A stretch of DNA of 64,000 nucleotides. Source: Streptomyces sp. WP-1. GTDB lineage: Bacteria; Actinomycetota; Actinomycetes; Streptomycetales; Streptomycetaceae. Shown here piece by piece: positions 42,201-54,188 of the stretch. Location of the stretch: assembly GCF_030450125.1 (NCBI RefSeq), contig NZ_CP123923.1:6536001-6600000 (forward strand), in the 5' to 3' direction. Under the pieces are notes generated by a model. It was not told the origin of the DNA. It did not search any database and saw only the letters and a list, made by a program, of their open reading frames with translations. Position numbers and translations under genes: made by a program. Numbering within the stretch: the stretch's first letter is position 1; the number at the start of each line of letters is the position of its first letter.

Positions 42201-43861
42201 GCGACACCCCGAAGGCGTCGCTGCCCGCGCTGCGCGAGGCGTACCGGGCCGCGTCCCAGGTGTACGAGAAGGTCGGCGTCGGCGCCGATCTGCGTGCCGA
42301 GCAGGCCCGCGCCGAGAGCGACGAGAGCGCCGCCCGCACCGAACTGGACCGGCTCAGCAACAAGGTCCGCACCCGTGCCGAGCAGCTCCTCCAGTCGCCC
42401 GACGGCTCCGACGGGCCCTCCCGGCAGGCGGCCGCCGCCCGTGCCGAGGAGCTGGTGCAGCTCCTGGAGACCCGTATGTCCACCGCGAGCGAGCAGCTCG
42501 GCCGGCTGCGCGGCGAGGCCGAGCGGCACGCCCCCGAGGACGGCGAGGCGCACACCGAGCTGCCCGCGGACCAGGTGCCGCGCGACGCCGAGCACGCCCA
42601 GGCGCTGCTGCGCACCGCGACCACCGAACTCGCCACCCGTACCGAGGCGTTGGCCCAGGCCCGGGACGCCCACGGCGAACTGCTGGCCGCCCACCGTGCG
42701 GCCGAGGACGCGGCCGGCGGCTTCGACGAGATCGCCGCGATGCTCCGCGACCTGCTGCGCGAGCAGGCCGGCGAGGAGGAGCCGGAGGAGACCGAGCCCT
42801 ACCCCGGGACCCTGGAGGAGGCGCGGCAGTCCGCCGCCGAGGCCCGCCGCTCGCTGCGCGGCTGCGCCGCCGATCTGTCCGCTGCCGAGGCCGGGGTGCG
42901 CGAGGCGAGCGATGTGCTGGTGCGGCACGCCAACTCCACGCGCTACGAGCAGGTCCGCACCCCCGCCCGGCAGCAGATCCGCGAGCTGCCCGCCGCCGCG
43001 CTGCCCGAGCACGCGCAGAAGTGGGCGGACGCCTTCGCGCCCCGGCTGCGGGTCCTCACCGACGAGCTGGCCCAGCTGGAGCGCAATCGCGACTCGATCG
43101 TGGACCGGCTGCGCGGCCTGGTGGAGTCGGCCCTCGCCACCCTGCGCTCCGCCCAGCGCCTGTCCCGGCTCCCGGAGGGGCTCGGCGAGTGGTCGGGCCA
43201 GGAGTTCCTGCGCATCCGCTTCGAGGAGCCCGACCAGGCCACGCTCACCGAACGGCTCGGCGAGGTCATCGACGAGGCCACCCGCGCCGCCGTCAAGAAG
43301 AACTCCGACATGCGGCGCGACGGCATGTCCCTGCTGCTGCGCGGTGTCGCGGCGGCCCTGGAGCCCAAGGGCGTGGCCGTCGAGATCCTCAAGCCCGACG
43401 CGGTGCTGCGTGCCGAGCGGGTGCCCGTCGGGCAGATGGGCGACGTCTTCTCCGGCGGCCAGCTGCTCACCGCGGCCATCGCCCTGTACTGCACGATGGC
43501 CGCGCTGCGCTCGAACGACCGGGGCCGCGACAAGCACCGGCACGCGGGCACGCTGTTCCTGGACAACCCCATCGGCCGCGCCAACGCGACCTATCTGCTG
43601 GAACTCCAGCGAGCCGTCTCCGACGCCCTCGGCGTCCAGCTCCTGTACACCACCGGCCTGTTCGACACCACGGCCCTGGCCGAGTTCCCGCTGGTCATCC
43701 GGCTGCGCAACGACGCGGACCTGCGGGCGGGACTGAAGTACATCAGCGTCGAGGAACACCTGCGCCCCGGTCTGCCCCAGCAGCCGCAGGCGGGGGAGGC
43801 GGGGCACAGCGAGATCACGGCGACCAGGATGTTCAAGAAGCCGGCGGCGGTGAACGCGTAG
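39215..43861 (+). CDS. SMC/MukB-like ATPase (MksB/JetC type)
   Basis: A 1548-residue ABC-type SMC-like protein. N-terminal head: VLFLENGGGKSVLLKLIF (Walker A, about 63-71) and a loop with the DNA-facing WQHVQTGDCVVVGKVSEW. Two very long Ala/Glu/Arg coiled coils flank a hinge-like segment near residues 690-790 (EFLGEHGIPALPGWRYL to PSLVPPNPA-like text). C-terminal head: DVFSGGQLLTAAIALYC (signature, 1412-1416) and TLFLDNPIGRANATYLLELQ (Walker B Asp at 1450). The usual catalytic Glu after that Asp is Asn. Presumed job: ATP-driven loop extrusion or DNA entrapment with the two upstream subunits. No nuclease subunit (JetD/MksG) is encoded next to it. Confidence 0.85.
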   Translation: MYELSRVRLYSIGPAGARYADTVLDLRGVGEPVPDPAPTQAEFFAEEPSGPPRRPAPAGVLFLENGGGKSVLLKLIFSVMLPGHRNTLGGASSGVLRKFLLADDCGHVALEWQHVQTGDCVVVGKVSEWRGRQVSNDPRKFAEAWYSFRPGPGLSLDNLPVAESTAVRPAAEGVSGAQGRRRTMKGFRDALTEGGKAYPHLEVHWEEIHERWTEHLGDLGLDPELFRYQREMNADEGEAAGLFAVKKDSDFTDLLLRAVTDTRDTDGLADLVSGFGSKLGRRAELIAERDFTAGSVDLLGRIVEAADARGRARDIHAGAERRTRTLARRLSARAVQERVRAADLAQRVTAAAYAVTHSEGARERSSLIAAELAYRHASLALAAAEKSAAAQKRELADARTLHSAWQAAEAVLRHRAAADRVARVSAAIQEAERDAAPALAARARAAVDLVRALHAAAGSAEDLANEEEERSAALQEAGDAAYRDSTAAATEAQRARSEAGHLRQRLTEVEQETAEAVRAGWLDDSAPDADPARAALAASDAEKTAVAAWDTAREAARTATEHARETAAAESRAELTAARAADAATAAARSHDAERRLADALAAEERLAELLGLPGTAPRAGLPAQRTDDTEGAPRTDRDDLAAGPLTAAELDRCADELRKLLDDAVGTAERQLFDLRTAAADDSRILGALGDGGLLPPGPDVLATVEFLGEHGIPALPGWRYLAQAVDPADHARVLAARPELVDGVIITDPDTHARAREALADAALLPRSAVAVGTAAALLAPTPAEDTAPHGVFLVPPNPAMHDEHAADEERQALRARATARDEEIRALAARLGKDRELAARLTSWRTGCPAGRLLELARAAEEARAFAEESEAELAEARTLRAEAEESAAEAVRLRDERQEAAQKARRAADALAGLAHRLRERAGWQARLRELADEATESEARAQTCLDRARAADEDRRAAQRAADDARRTARALRAERAEIAGAPDDVPVEESDTPKASLPALREAYRAASQVYEKVGVGADLRAEQARAESDESAARTELDRLSNKVRTRAEQLLQSPDGSDGPSRQAAAARAEELVQLLETRMSTASEQLGRLRGEAERHAPEDGEAHTELPADQVPRDAEHAQALLRTATTELATRTEALAQARDAHGELLAAHRAAEDAAGGFDEIAAMLRDLLREQAGEEEPEETEPYPGTLEEARQSAAEARRSLRGCAADLSAAEAGVREASDVLVRHANSTRYEQVRTPARQQIRELPAAALPEHAQKWADAFAPRLRVLTDELAQLERNRDSIVDRLRGLVESALATLRSAQRLSRLPEGLGEWSGQEFLRIRFEEPDQATLTERLGEVIDEATRAAVKKNSDMRRDGMSLLLRGVAAALEPKGVAVEILKPDAVLRAERVPVGQMGDVFSGGQLLTAAIALYCTMAALRSNDRGRDKHRHAGTLFLDNPIGRANATYLLELQRAVSDALGVQLLYTTGLFDTTALAEFPLVIRLRNDADLRAGLKYISVEEHLRPGLPQQPQAGEAGHSEITATRMFKKPAAVNA

Positions 43862-43924
43862 GGGGAGAGGGGGAGTCCGTCCGCCCGTCCTACAGCGCGC
43901 GGGCAGTCTTGCGGTGTCCGCCGC

Positions 43925-44704
43925 TCAGAAGCCGTACCCCATGCGGCGGGACAGCTCCGTGCCCGCCGCGGCCGTGCGCCGGGCCACCTCCGCCAGCCGG
44001 TCCGGGTTCAGCCGGTACACCGGGCCGGAGACGCTGATCGCCGCGATCACCTCGCCGTCGTGGGCCCGCACCGGGGCGGCCACCGCGGCCAGGCCCGGCT
44101 CCAGCTCCTCGGCCGTCACACCGTAGCCCCGCTCCACCACCCGGTCCAGGTCGGCCCGCAGCGCCTCGGCGTCGGTGACGGTGCGTTCGGTGAACCGGCG
44201 CAGGGGCCGGGCGAGCAGGCTCTCGCGCGCGGCGGGCGGCTGGTGCGCGAGCAGCACCTTGCCGCTGGAGGTGGCGTGCAGCGGGGTGCGCCGGCCCAGC
44301 CAGTTCTGTGCGGCCACCGAGGCGGTGCCCCGGGCCTGCATGATGTTGACGGCGGCGTCCTCGTCCAGCACCGCGAGGTTCACGGTCTCGCCCAGCTCGT
44401 CGGCGACCTCGCGGCAGACCGGGACGCCCTCCTGGGAGATGTCCAGCCGCACCGCCGCCGCCCCGGCCAGCCGCAGCACACCGGCGCCCAGGTAGTACTT
44501 GCCGCGGTCCTTCGCCTGCGCCACCAGACCCCGGTGCTCCAGGACGCCGAGCAGCCGGAACGCCGTGGACTTGTGCACGTCCAGCTCGGTGGCGATCTCG
44601 GTGACACCCGCCTCGCCGTCCCGGGCGAGGATCTCCAGCACGCTCACGGCGCGGTCCACCGACTGCACCGCCCCGGCCGCCTGCTGCTTCTGCGCGTGGG
44701 CCAT
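43925..44704 (-). CDS. IclR-family transcriptional regulator
   Basis: A 259-residue regulator. An N-terminal wHTH (VDRAVSVLEILARDGEAGVTEIA, VHKSTAFRLLGVLEHRGLVAQ) is followed by the IclR effector domain with GRRTPLHATSSGKVLLAHQPP, GYGVTAEELEPGLAAVAAPV and VIAAISVSGPVYRL. Most members bind aromatic acids or central metabolites. It is convergent with the SMC-like gene. A conserved upstream palindrome suggests autoregulation. The target may be itself or genes elsewhere. Confidence 0.92.
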   Translation of the reverse strand: MAHAQKQQAAGAVQSVDRAVSVLEILARDGEAGVTEIATELDVHKSTAFRLLGVLEHRGLVAQAKDRGKYYLGAGVLRLAGAAAVRLDISQEGVPVCREVADELGETVNLAVLDEDAAVNIMQARGTASVAAQNWLGRRTPLHATSSGKVLLAHQPPAARESLLARPLRRFTERTVTDAEALRADLDRVVERGYGVTAEELEPGLAAVAAPVRAHDGEVIAAISVSGPVYRLNPDRLAEVARRTAAAGTELSRRMGYGF

Positions 44705-44770
44705 GGCTGGTCTCCCACCACCTGTCGGCCGGTCCGGAATCTGTTGCGCACAGCGCTCCTGCTCGCGCCA

Positions 44771-44787
44771 TACGAAACATCATCGTA
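44771..44787. promoter_or_regulatory. IclR-type palindrome upstream of the iclR gene
   Basis: TACGA-N7-TCGTA is a perfect 5-bp inverted repeat, 17 bp long overall, lying 66 bp upstream of the IclR start in an AT-richer patch. IclR proteins commonly bind sites of this size and shape. Confidence 0.5.
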
Positions 44788-44913
44788 CCGAAGTGGCCGA
44801 ATCCAGCCGGTGGCCGAACGGGTTCCGGACAGGGTGTGGCCGGACTCCGGGCAGGCTCCGGGCGGCCCGGAGCCTGCCACGGCTCGACCGGCGGTGGCGG
44901 CTCGCGGTTCGGC

Positions 44914-45354
44914 TCAGGGGTGCGACAGCTGCCCCGCGCCGCCCCGCCGCCGTATCCGCGCCTGCTCCCGCAGGGCCCGCCGCTCCGCACGCCGGCGCGC
45001 CCGCCGCTCACGGCGCAGCGCGCGGGCCGTGCTGCTGGGCTCGGAGACCACGCCGTACCGCTGGTTCCACACCTGGCGGGTCACCCAGACGTCGACCACG
45101 GCCCAGGTGGCCACCACGGTGCTCACCACGCTGCTGATCACCATGGGGAACGCCGGCCAGGACTCCGCCATGGTGCACAGGAACGCCACCATCGCCTCTA
45201 TCAGCGTGACCGAGATGATGATCAGCGCGCGCACCGCCGCCGCCCGCACCGGATCGGGCAGCGGATGCCGCCGCGCGGGCTCCTCGACCCACAACGGCCG
45301 GTACTCCGGCTGTATCCCGTACCGCTCCGCAGTGCCCTTCACCGTGTCACTCAC
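44914..45354 (-). CDS. Small two-helix membrane protein of unknown function
   Basis: A 146-residue protein. A polar N-terminal segment is followed by two hydrophobic helices (RALIIISVTLIEAMVAFLCTMA and PMVISSVVSTVVATWAVVDVWV), then a very basic tail with clustered Arg (RRERRARRRAERRALREQ) that could bind nucleic acid or phospholipid. It starts at GTG 45354. No operon partner is obvious; its start is 407 bp from the divergent conservon. I do not recognise a family. Confidence 0.7.
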   Translation of the reverse strand: MSDTVKGTAERYGIQPEYRPLWVEEPARRHPLPDPVRAAAVRALIIISVTLIEAMVAFLCTMAESWPAFPMVISSVVSTVVATWAVVDVWVTRQVWNQRYGVVSEPSSTARALRRERRARRRAERRALREQARIRRRGGAGQLSHP

Positions 45355-45761
45355 TCCCCACCGCCCAAGGACCCCTCGCCCCGATGCCCGAAGCCCCGAC
45401 TCCCCAGTAGCTGCCCGGCTTGCGCGGATTTACGCGGCCGGTGTGCGGGACGGGGCTTTCGCGGCCCGATCCGCCCCCGACTCCCTGACAGAAGGACGCA
45501 CAAGACCCCGCGAAGATTCCCGCCTTGGGAAAAGTTCCAGCCAACCGCCATTCCCTGCCATGCTGTCCGGCCTCGGGGTACCCGCCGTATCGCGGTGGCA
45601 ATCTCCCGCAATGCCCGGACAACTCGCCCCGTACCGCCGCCGCTGCGGAGGTTCACCTTCCGGACATGCCTTCGAGTTAGCTGTATGGCGGTAGTAGGCT
45701 CGCGCCGTTTGTTGACGCACATGCGCACCCCCGGCCCGCGGGGGTCGAGCTGGGGGAGGCC
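45355..45761. other. Promoter region between the small membrane protein and the conservon
   Basis: No gene is supported. Near the right end CCCCCG-gccc-CGGGGG (about 45728-45743) forms a short hairpin just before the AGCTGGGGGAGGCC ribosome-binding site of cvnA. A TAGGCT hexamer at about 45696 could be a -10 box, without a good -35. The rest shows nothing recognisable. Confidence 0.4.
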
Positions 45762-48728
45762 ATGCGCTTTCGCGGGAAGTCGATCCGCCGGAAGATCGTG
45801 GCGCTGCTTCTCGTGCCGCTGCTGTCCCTGACCGCCATCTGGGGTTTCGCCACGGTGGTCACGGGCCGTGATGTGGCCCAGCTCTTCCGGGTCTCCGATG
45901 TCATGCAGAACATCGGCTATCCCACCGAGGACACCGTCCGCGTGCTCGAACAGGAGCGCCGCCAGACCCTCGTCTACCTCGCCGACCCACGCGCCTCCGA
46001 CTCCCTCCCGGCGCTCCAGCGCACCCGCACCGCCAGCGACCGTGCGATCGCGAAGGTCCGCGAGAACGCGCAGAAGCGCCACCTGCGCCACGGCCTCGGC
46101 ACCCAGGGCAGCGAACACCTCACCGCCGTCCTGGACGCCTTCAGCGGTCTGGACTCGCTGCGCCACAGCGTCGAGAGCGGCACCATCAGCCGCGCCCAGG
46201 CCCTCGACCTCTACAACCGCCTGATCGACCCCTGCTACTCGCTGCTCGCCGGGCTCGACGGCATCGACGACGTCGAGATGGACAAGCAGTCGCACGCCCT
46301 GGTCAACCTCACCCGCGCCCGTGAACTGCTCTCCCGGGAGGACGCCCTGCTCGGCTCCTCCCTCGTGGCGGGCCGGCTCACCCGCGAGGAGATCCGCGAG
46401 ATCTCCGACCTCGTCGCCCAGCGCACCCTGCTGTACGACATCAGCCTGCCGCTGCTGCCCGCCTCCGAACGCGAGCGCTACGAGCGGTTCTGGGACAACG
46501 CCGGTACCGCCCCGCTGCGTTCGGCCGAGCAGTCCGTCATCGAGCACGGCTCCGGCCCCCCCGACGGTGTCACCGCCAAGAGCTGGGACTCGGCCGCGGG
46601 CAGTGCCCTGGCCGACCTCGGCACGCTGGACGACCAGGCGAGCGACCGCTTCCAGGACCGTATGCACCCCGTCGCCATGCGGGTCATCGCCCAGGGCGCC
46701 GTCGCGGGTCTGCTCGGACTGCTCGCCCTGCTCTTCTCCCTCGTCCTGTCCGTCCGGATCGGCCGCGGTCTCATCCGCGACCTGCGGCGGCTGCGCCTGG
46801 AGGCGCATGAGGCGTCCGGCGTCCGGCTGCCCGGCCTGATGCGCCGCCTGTCCGCCGGTGAACAGGTCGACGTGGAGACCGAGGTGCCGCGCCTGGAGTA
46901 CGACCAGAACGAGATCGGCGAGGTCGGACAGGCCCTCAACACCCTTCAGCGGGCCGCCGTCGAGGCCGCCGTCAAGCAGTCCGAACTGCGCGCCGGTGTC
47001 TCCGAGGTCTTCGTCAACCTCGCCCGCCGCAGCCAGGTGCTGCTGCACAAGCAGCTCACCCTCCTCGACACCATGGAACGCCGCACCGAGGACACCGACG
47101 AACTCGCCGACCTCTTCCGCCTGGACCACCTCACCACCCGGATGCGCCGCCACGCCGAGGGCCTGGTGATCCTCTCCGGGGCCGCGCCCTCCCGGCAGTG
47201 GCGCCGCCCCGTGCAGCTGATGGACGTGGTGCGCGCCGCCGTCGCCGAGGTCGAGGACTACGAGCGGGTCGAGGTACGGCGCCTGCCGCGGGTCGCCGTG
47301 ACCGGCCCCGCCGTCGCCGACCTCACCCATCTCGTGGCCGAACTCCTGGAGAACGCCACGGTGTTCTCGCCCCCGCACACCGCCGTCCAGGTCATCGGCG
47401 AGCGGGTCGCCAACGGCTTCACCCTGGAGATACACGACCGGGGGCTCGGCATGACGCCCGAGGCGCTGCTGGACAACAACCTGCGCCTCGCCGAGACCCC
47501 CGAGTTCGAACTCTCCGACACCGACCGGCTCGGCCTGTTCGTGGTCAGCCGCCTCGCCCAGCGCCAGAACGTCCGCGTCTCCCTCCAGCCCTCGCCCTAC
47601 GGCGGCACCACCGCGATCGTGTTCATCCCGGACGCGCTGCTCAGCGACGAGGTCCCGGACACCAACGGCATCGGCTTCCGCCTCGACCGCGAGCGCACGG
47701 CGAAGAACTCCGGGCGCGCCGCAGGCGGCTCCCGGGCCCCGCTGCCGCTGTCCGGCCTGCCCACCACCGTCCTGGACGGCCCGGTGGAACTGGAGGCGCC
47801 CGTCGGCCTCGACGCCCTGGACGACTTCCCCGGCGCCCTGCCGGACGAGGACAGCGAGCGCGGCGGGCTCTTCCGCCACCGCCGCGCCCTGCCCCGGGGC
47901 GGCGACGACGGCCCGGGGCAGGACCCCGGGGACGACCGCGCGGTGGAGCGCCCGGCGGATCGCCCGGTGGGGGAGGAGACCGGCGAGCACGGACTCGTAC
48001 CGCTGCCGCGCCGCCAGCCGCCCAAGCTGGTCAGCTCGCACGGCAGGCCGGTCACCGACCAGCGCGCCCACCGCCCCGACCCCGCCCGCCGCGACCCGGC
48101 GGCCCCGGACGACCGCGCGACCGGGGAGGCGTACGGCCCCGACGCGGGCGCTTACGGCGGCGACCGGAACCCGTACGACGTGTACGACCCGTACGGCGGC
48201 GACCGCGAACCGCAGCGCGCCGACCGCGAACCGCACCGCGCCGGGCCGGTCCCCCTGCCGCGCCGGGCGGCCCCCGCCCTGCGCCCGGCGGAACCGGCCG
48301 ACCGCGTCGGGGAGGACGGGACGGCAGCGGCCGACGGCCTCGCGCCGACCACCGGACCCGGTGAAACCGCTCGCCCCGGCATCCCCGCGCTGCCCCGGCG
48401 CACCCGCCCCGCGGCGAACGCCCCCGGCGGCCCGGGCAACCCCGGCGGCCCCACCCGCGCACCCCGCGACGGCGACGGCCCCGCCGCACCCGGCGACAGC
48501 GCCCTGCCCCGCCGGGTGCGGCAGGCCAGCCTCGCCCCTCAGCTCAGGCAGGACCCCGAACGGCGCCCCGGGCGCACCGACGCGCCCGACGACCGGGACG
48601 CCGACGAGGTCCGCAGCCGGATGGCCTCGCTCCAGCGCGGCTGGCAGCGCGGCCGGGAGGAGAATGCCACGGGCGAGACCGCCCGCACCGGCACAGCACA
48701 AGGAACCACTAAGGGGGACGGTCGATGA
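45762..48728 (+). CDS. cvnA: Conservon sensor-like histidine kinase CvnA
   Basis: A 988-residue membrane protein. N-terminal helix (KIVALLLVPLLSLTAIWGFA), an extracytoplasmic nitrate/nitrite-sensor-like domain of about 280 residues, a second helix (VAGLLGLLALLFSLVLSV) and a HAMP-like linker precede the kinase part. HATPase blocks are VAELLENATVFSPP (N box), HDRGLGMTPEAL and DRLGLFVVSRLAQ. The C-terminal 300 residues are proline/arginine-rich and disordered with repeated ALPRR/LPRR motifs. Conservon kinases interact with the CvnB-D signalling set. Its stop overlaps the cvnB ATG (ATGA). Confidence 0.93.
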   Translation: MRFRGKSIRRKIVALLLVPLLSLTAIWGFATVVTGRDVAQLFRVSDVMQNIGYPTEDTVRVLEQERRQTLVYLADPRASDSLPALQRTRTASDRAIAKVRENAQKRHLRHGLGTQGSEHLTAVLDAFSGLDSLRHSVESGTISRAQALDLYNRLIDPCYSLLAGLDGIDDVEMDKQSHALVNLTRARELLSREDALLGSSLVAGRLTREEIREISDLVAQRTLLYDISLPLLPASERERYERFWDNAGTAPLRSAEQSVIEHGSGPPDGVTAKSWDSAAGSALADLGTLDDQASDRFQDRMHPVAMRVIAQGAVAGLLGLLALLFSLVLSVRIGRGLIRDLRRLRLEAHEASGVRLPGLMRRLSAGEQVDVETEVPRLEYDQNEIGEVGQALNTLQRAAVEAAVKQSELRAGVSEVFVNLARRSQVLLHKQLTLLDTMERRTEDTDELADLFRLDHLTTRMRRHAEGLVILSGAAPSRQWRRPVQLMDVVRAAVAEVEDYERVEVRRLPRVAVTGPAVADLTHLVAELLENATVFSPPHTAVQVIGERVANGFTLEIHDRGLGMTPEALLDNNLRLAETPEFELSDTDRLGLFVVSRLAQRQNVRVSLQPSPYGGTTAIVFIPDALLSDEVPDTNGIGFRLDRERTAKNSGRAAGGSRAPLPLSGLPTTVLDGPVELEAPVGLDALDDFPGALPDEDSERGGLFRHRRALPRGGDDGPGQDPGDDRAVERPADRPVGEETGEHGLVPLPRRQPPKLVSSHGRPVTDQRAHRPDPARRDPAAPDDRATGEAYGPDAGAYGGDRNPYDVYDPYGGDREPQRADREPHRAGPVPLPRRAAPALRPAEPADRVGEDGTAAADGLAPTTGPGETARPGIPALPRRTRPAANAPGGPGNPGGPTRAPRDGDGPAAPGDSALPRRVRQASLAPQLRQDPERRPGRTDAPDDRDADEVRSRMASLQRGWQRGREENATGETARTGTAQGTTKGDGR

Positions 48729-49159
48729 CCGCACCGAAGGCGACCGACCACACGGCGACGGGCGACGGGGAGCTGAACTGGCTCCTGGACGACCTGGTCG
48801 ACCGCGTCGCCAGCATCCGCAAGGCCGTCATTCTCTCCGGCGACGGGCTGGCCACCGGCGTGTCCAAGGACCTGACCCGGGAGGACGGCGAGCACCTGGC
48901 CGCCGTGGCGTCCGGCTTCCACAGCCTCGCCAAGGGCGTGGGCCGCCACTTCGACGCGGGCGGCGTCCGCCAGACCGTCGTCGAACTGGAGGACGCCTTC
49001 CTGTTCGTCACCGCGGCGGGCGACGGCAGCTGCCTGGCCGTCCTGTCCGACGCCGACTCCGACGTCGGCCAGGTCGCCTACGAGATGACGCTCCTGGTCA
49101 AGCGGGTGGGTGTGCACCTGGGCACCGCCCCGCGCACGGGCCTGCCCACGGGCGGGTAG
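48725..49159 (+). CDS. cvnB: Conservon roadblock/LC7 protein CvnB
   Basis: A 144-residue protein of the roadblock/LC7 family. LNWLLDDLVDRVASIRKAVILSGDGLATGVSKDL is the conserved N-terminal helix-strand and ADSDVGQVAYEMTLLVKRVGVHLGTAPR the C-terminal part. Roadblock proteins bind or regulate small GTPases such as CvnD. It overlaps cvnA by four bases; cvnC follows after 9 bp. Confidence 0.94.
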   Translation: MTAPKATDHTATGDGELNWLLDDLVDRVASIRKAVILSGDGLATGVSKDLTREDGEHLAAVASGFHSLAKGVGRHFDAGGVRQTVVELEDAFLFVTAAGDGSCLAVLSDADSDVGQVAYEMTLLVKRVGVHLGTAPRTGLPTGG

Positions 49160-49168
49160 TGGGATGGC

Positions 49169-49564
49169 ATGAGCGAAGACGGTCAGGTGAGCAGCCACTG
49201 GTTCGACGACGACGCCGGACCGGTCGTCCGTCCCTACGCCATGACGCGCGGCCGTACGACCAGTACGGCCCAGCACCGCCTCGATCTGATCGCGGTGGTC
49301 GTCACGGAGCCCGCCGCCGACGACCCGGAGACGGATCCGACGCTCTCCCCCGAGCACGTGGACATCGTGGGCCTGTGCCGCAGCGCCCCGCAGTCGGTCG
49401 CCGAGCTGGCCGCGGAACTCGACCTGCCCATCGGCGTCGTCCGGGTCCTGGTCGGCGACCTGGTGCACGCGGAACTCGTCCATGTCACCCGGCCGGTGCC
49501 CCCGGCCGAACTGCCGGACGAGAGTATTCTGCGCGACGTGATCAACGGCCTGCGGGCGCTGTGA
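49169..49564 (+). CDS. cvnC: Conservon DUF742 protein CvnC
   Basis: A 131-residue DUF742 protein. VRPYAMTRGRTTSTAQHRLDLIAVV is the family signature, and QSVAELAAELDLPIGVVRVLVGDLVHAELVHV is a winged-helix-like block near the C-terminus. In conservons it follows cvnB and precedes cvnD. Here the next gene is an unexpected oxoprolinase, 25 bp downstream, and cvnD comes after that. Confidence 0.94.
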   Translation: MSEDGQVSSHWFDDDAGPVVRPYAMTRGRTTSTAQHRLDLIAVVVTEPAADDPETDPTLSPEHVDIVGLCRSAPQSVAELAAELDLPIGVVRVLVGDLVHAELVHVTRPVPPAELPDESILRDVINGLRAL

Positions 49565-49588
49565 CCGGCGCGGAAGCGGAGTACTGAC

Positions 49589-53300
<3,712 letters not shown>

Positions 53301-53320
<20 letters not shown>

Positions 53321-53906
53321 GCACGGCAATTTCCCGGTCGAGCCCGTCACGCTCAAGATCCTGGTGGCGGGCGGCTTCGGCGTGGGCAAGACCACCCTGG
53401 TCGGCGCGATCAGCGAGATCCGCCCGCTGCGCACCGAGGAGCAGCTCACCGAGGCCGGGCGCCCCGTCGACGACACCAGCGGGGTGGAGGCCAAGAGCAC
53501 CACCACCGTCGCCATGGACTTCGGCCGGATCACCCTGCGCGAGGACCTGGTGCTGTACCTGTTCGGCACACCCGGGCAGGAGCGGTTCTGGTTCATGTGG
53601 GACGAGCTGTCCGAGGGCGCGCTCGGCGCCGTCGTGCTCGCCGACACCCGCCGCCTGGAGGACTGCTTCGCCGCCGTCGACTACTTCGAGCGGCGCTCCA
53701 TACCCTTCCTGGTCGCCGTCAACTGCTTCGACGGCGCCGCCCGTTACCCCGCCGACTCGGTCCGCCGGGCGCTCGACCTGGACCCCGGGGTGCCCGTGGT
53801 GCTGTGCGACGCCCGCGACCGGGAGTCGGCCAAGGACGTGCTCATCGACCTCATCGAGCACGCCATGCGCTACACGGCGGACCACCGCCAGCCGGTCGGC
53901 AGCTGA
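53301..53906 (+). CDS. cvnD: Conservon small GTPase CvnD
   Basis: A 201-residue Ras-like GTP-binding protein. Walker [20 protein letters not shown], a G3 region [18 protein letters not shown] (DxxG replaced by GTPGQ) and VAVNCFDGA as G4-like (NKxD replaced by NxFD). These departures are normal for the Cvn/MglA-like GTPases. It starts inside the end of the oxoprolinase gene at ATG 53301 with GCAGGAGAAGTGAACG upstream. CvnB is the likely regulator or partner, at the membrane with CvnA. Confidence 0.94.
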
Positions 53907-54188
53907 GCAGAGCGGGGCCCAAGCCGCCTGCGCCGAGCGGCCGTTCACCCCTGCGGCCCGACGGCCGCCGCCCGCACCGGAGCCACCGCCCCGCCGTACC
54001 TCATGGCCGGTCAGCCCCGCGCGGCCGAGCACCCGGCTCGCCCCGCCGAGCGCCTCGGCCGCCTGCTTCAGCGGGGCCAGCCGGGCGGCGGCCCGGCGGT
54101 GGTCGCGCGCGCTGCCCGGACCGCACACCACGGTCGCCGGCGACAGCGTGACCGGCCGCCCGAGGTCCGCGAGCCGTGCGACGCCCCC
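53907..54188 (-). other. Coding-like segment continuing the thiolase frame beyond its stop
   Basis: Downstream of the thiolase TGA (54189-54191) the same frame stays open and GC3-rich, reading VARLADLGRPVTLSPATVV then RAAARLAPLKQAAEALG, HEVRRGGGSGAGGGRRA, far into the cvnD antisense region. It has no ribosome-binding site beyond weak GTG candidates near 54131-54136. It may be the remnant of a former C-terminal extension or a lost gene. Nothing else is recognised in this interval. Confidence 0.35.

Noticed and set aside
39200..43807. A 1535-codon antisense ORF to the SMC-like gene
   Set aside because: Shadow of the coiled-coil coding strand; no family motif, extreme Gly/Ala/Val composition.
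36578..44704. A complete Wadjet anti-plasmid system
   Set aside because: The gene following the SMC-like ATPase is a convergent IclR regulator and the preceding one a FadR regulator; no toprim/DUF2220 nuclease is present in the window.
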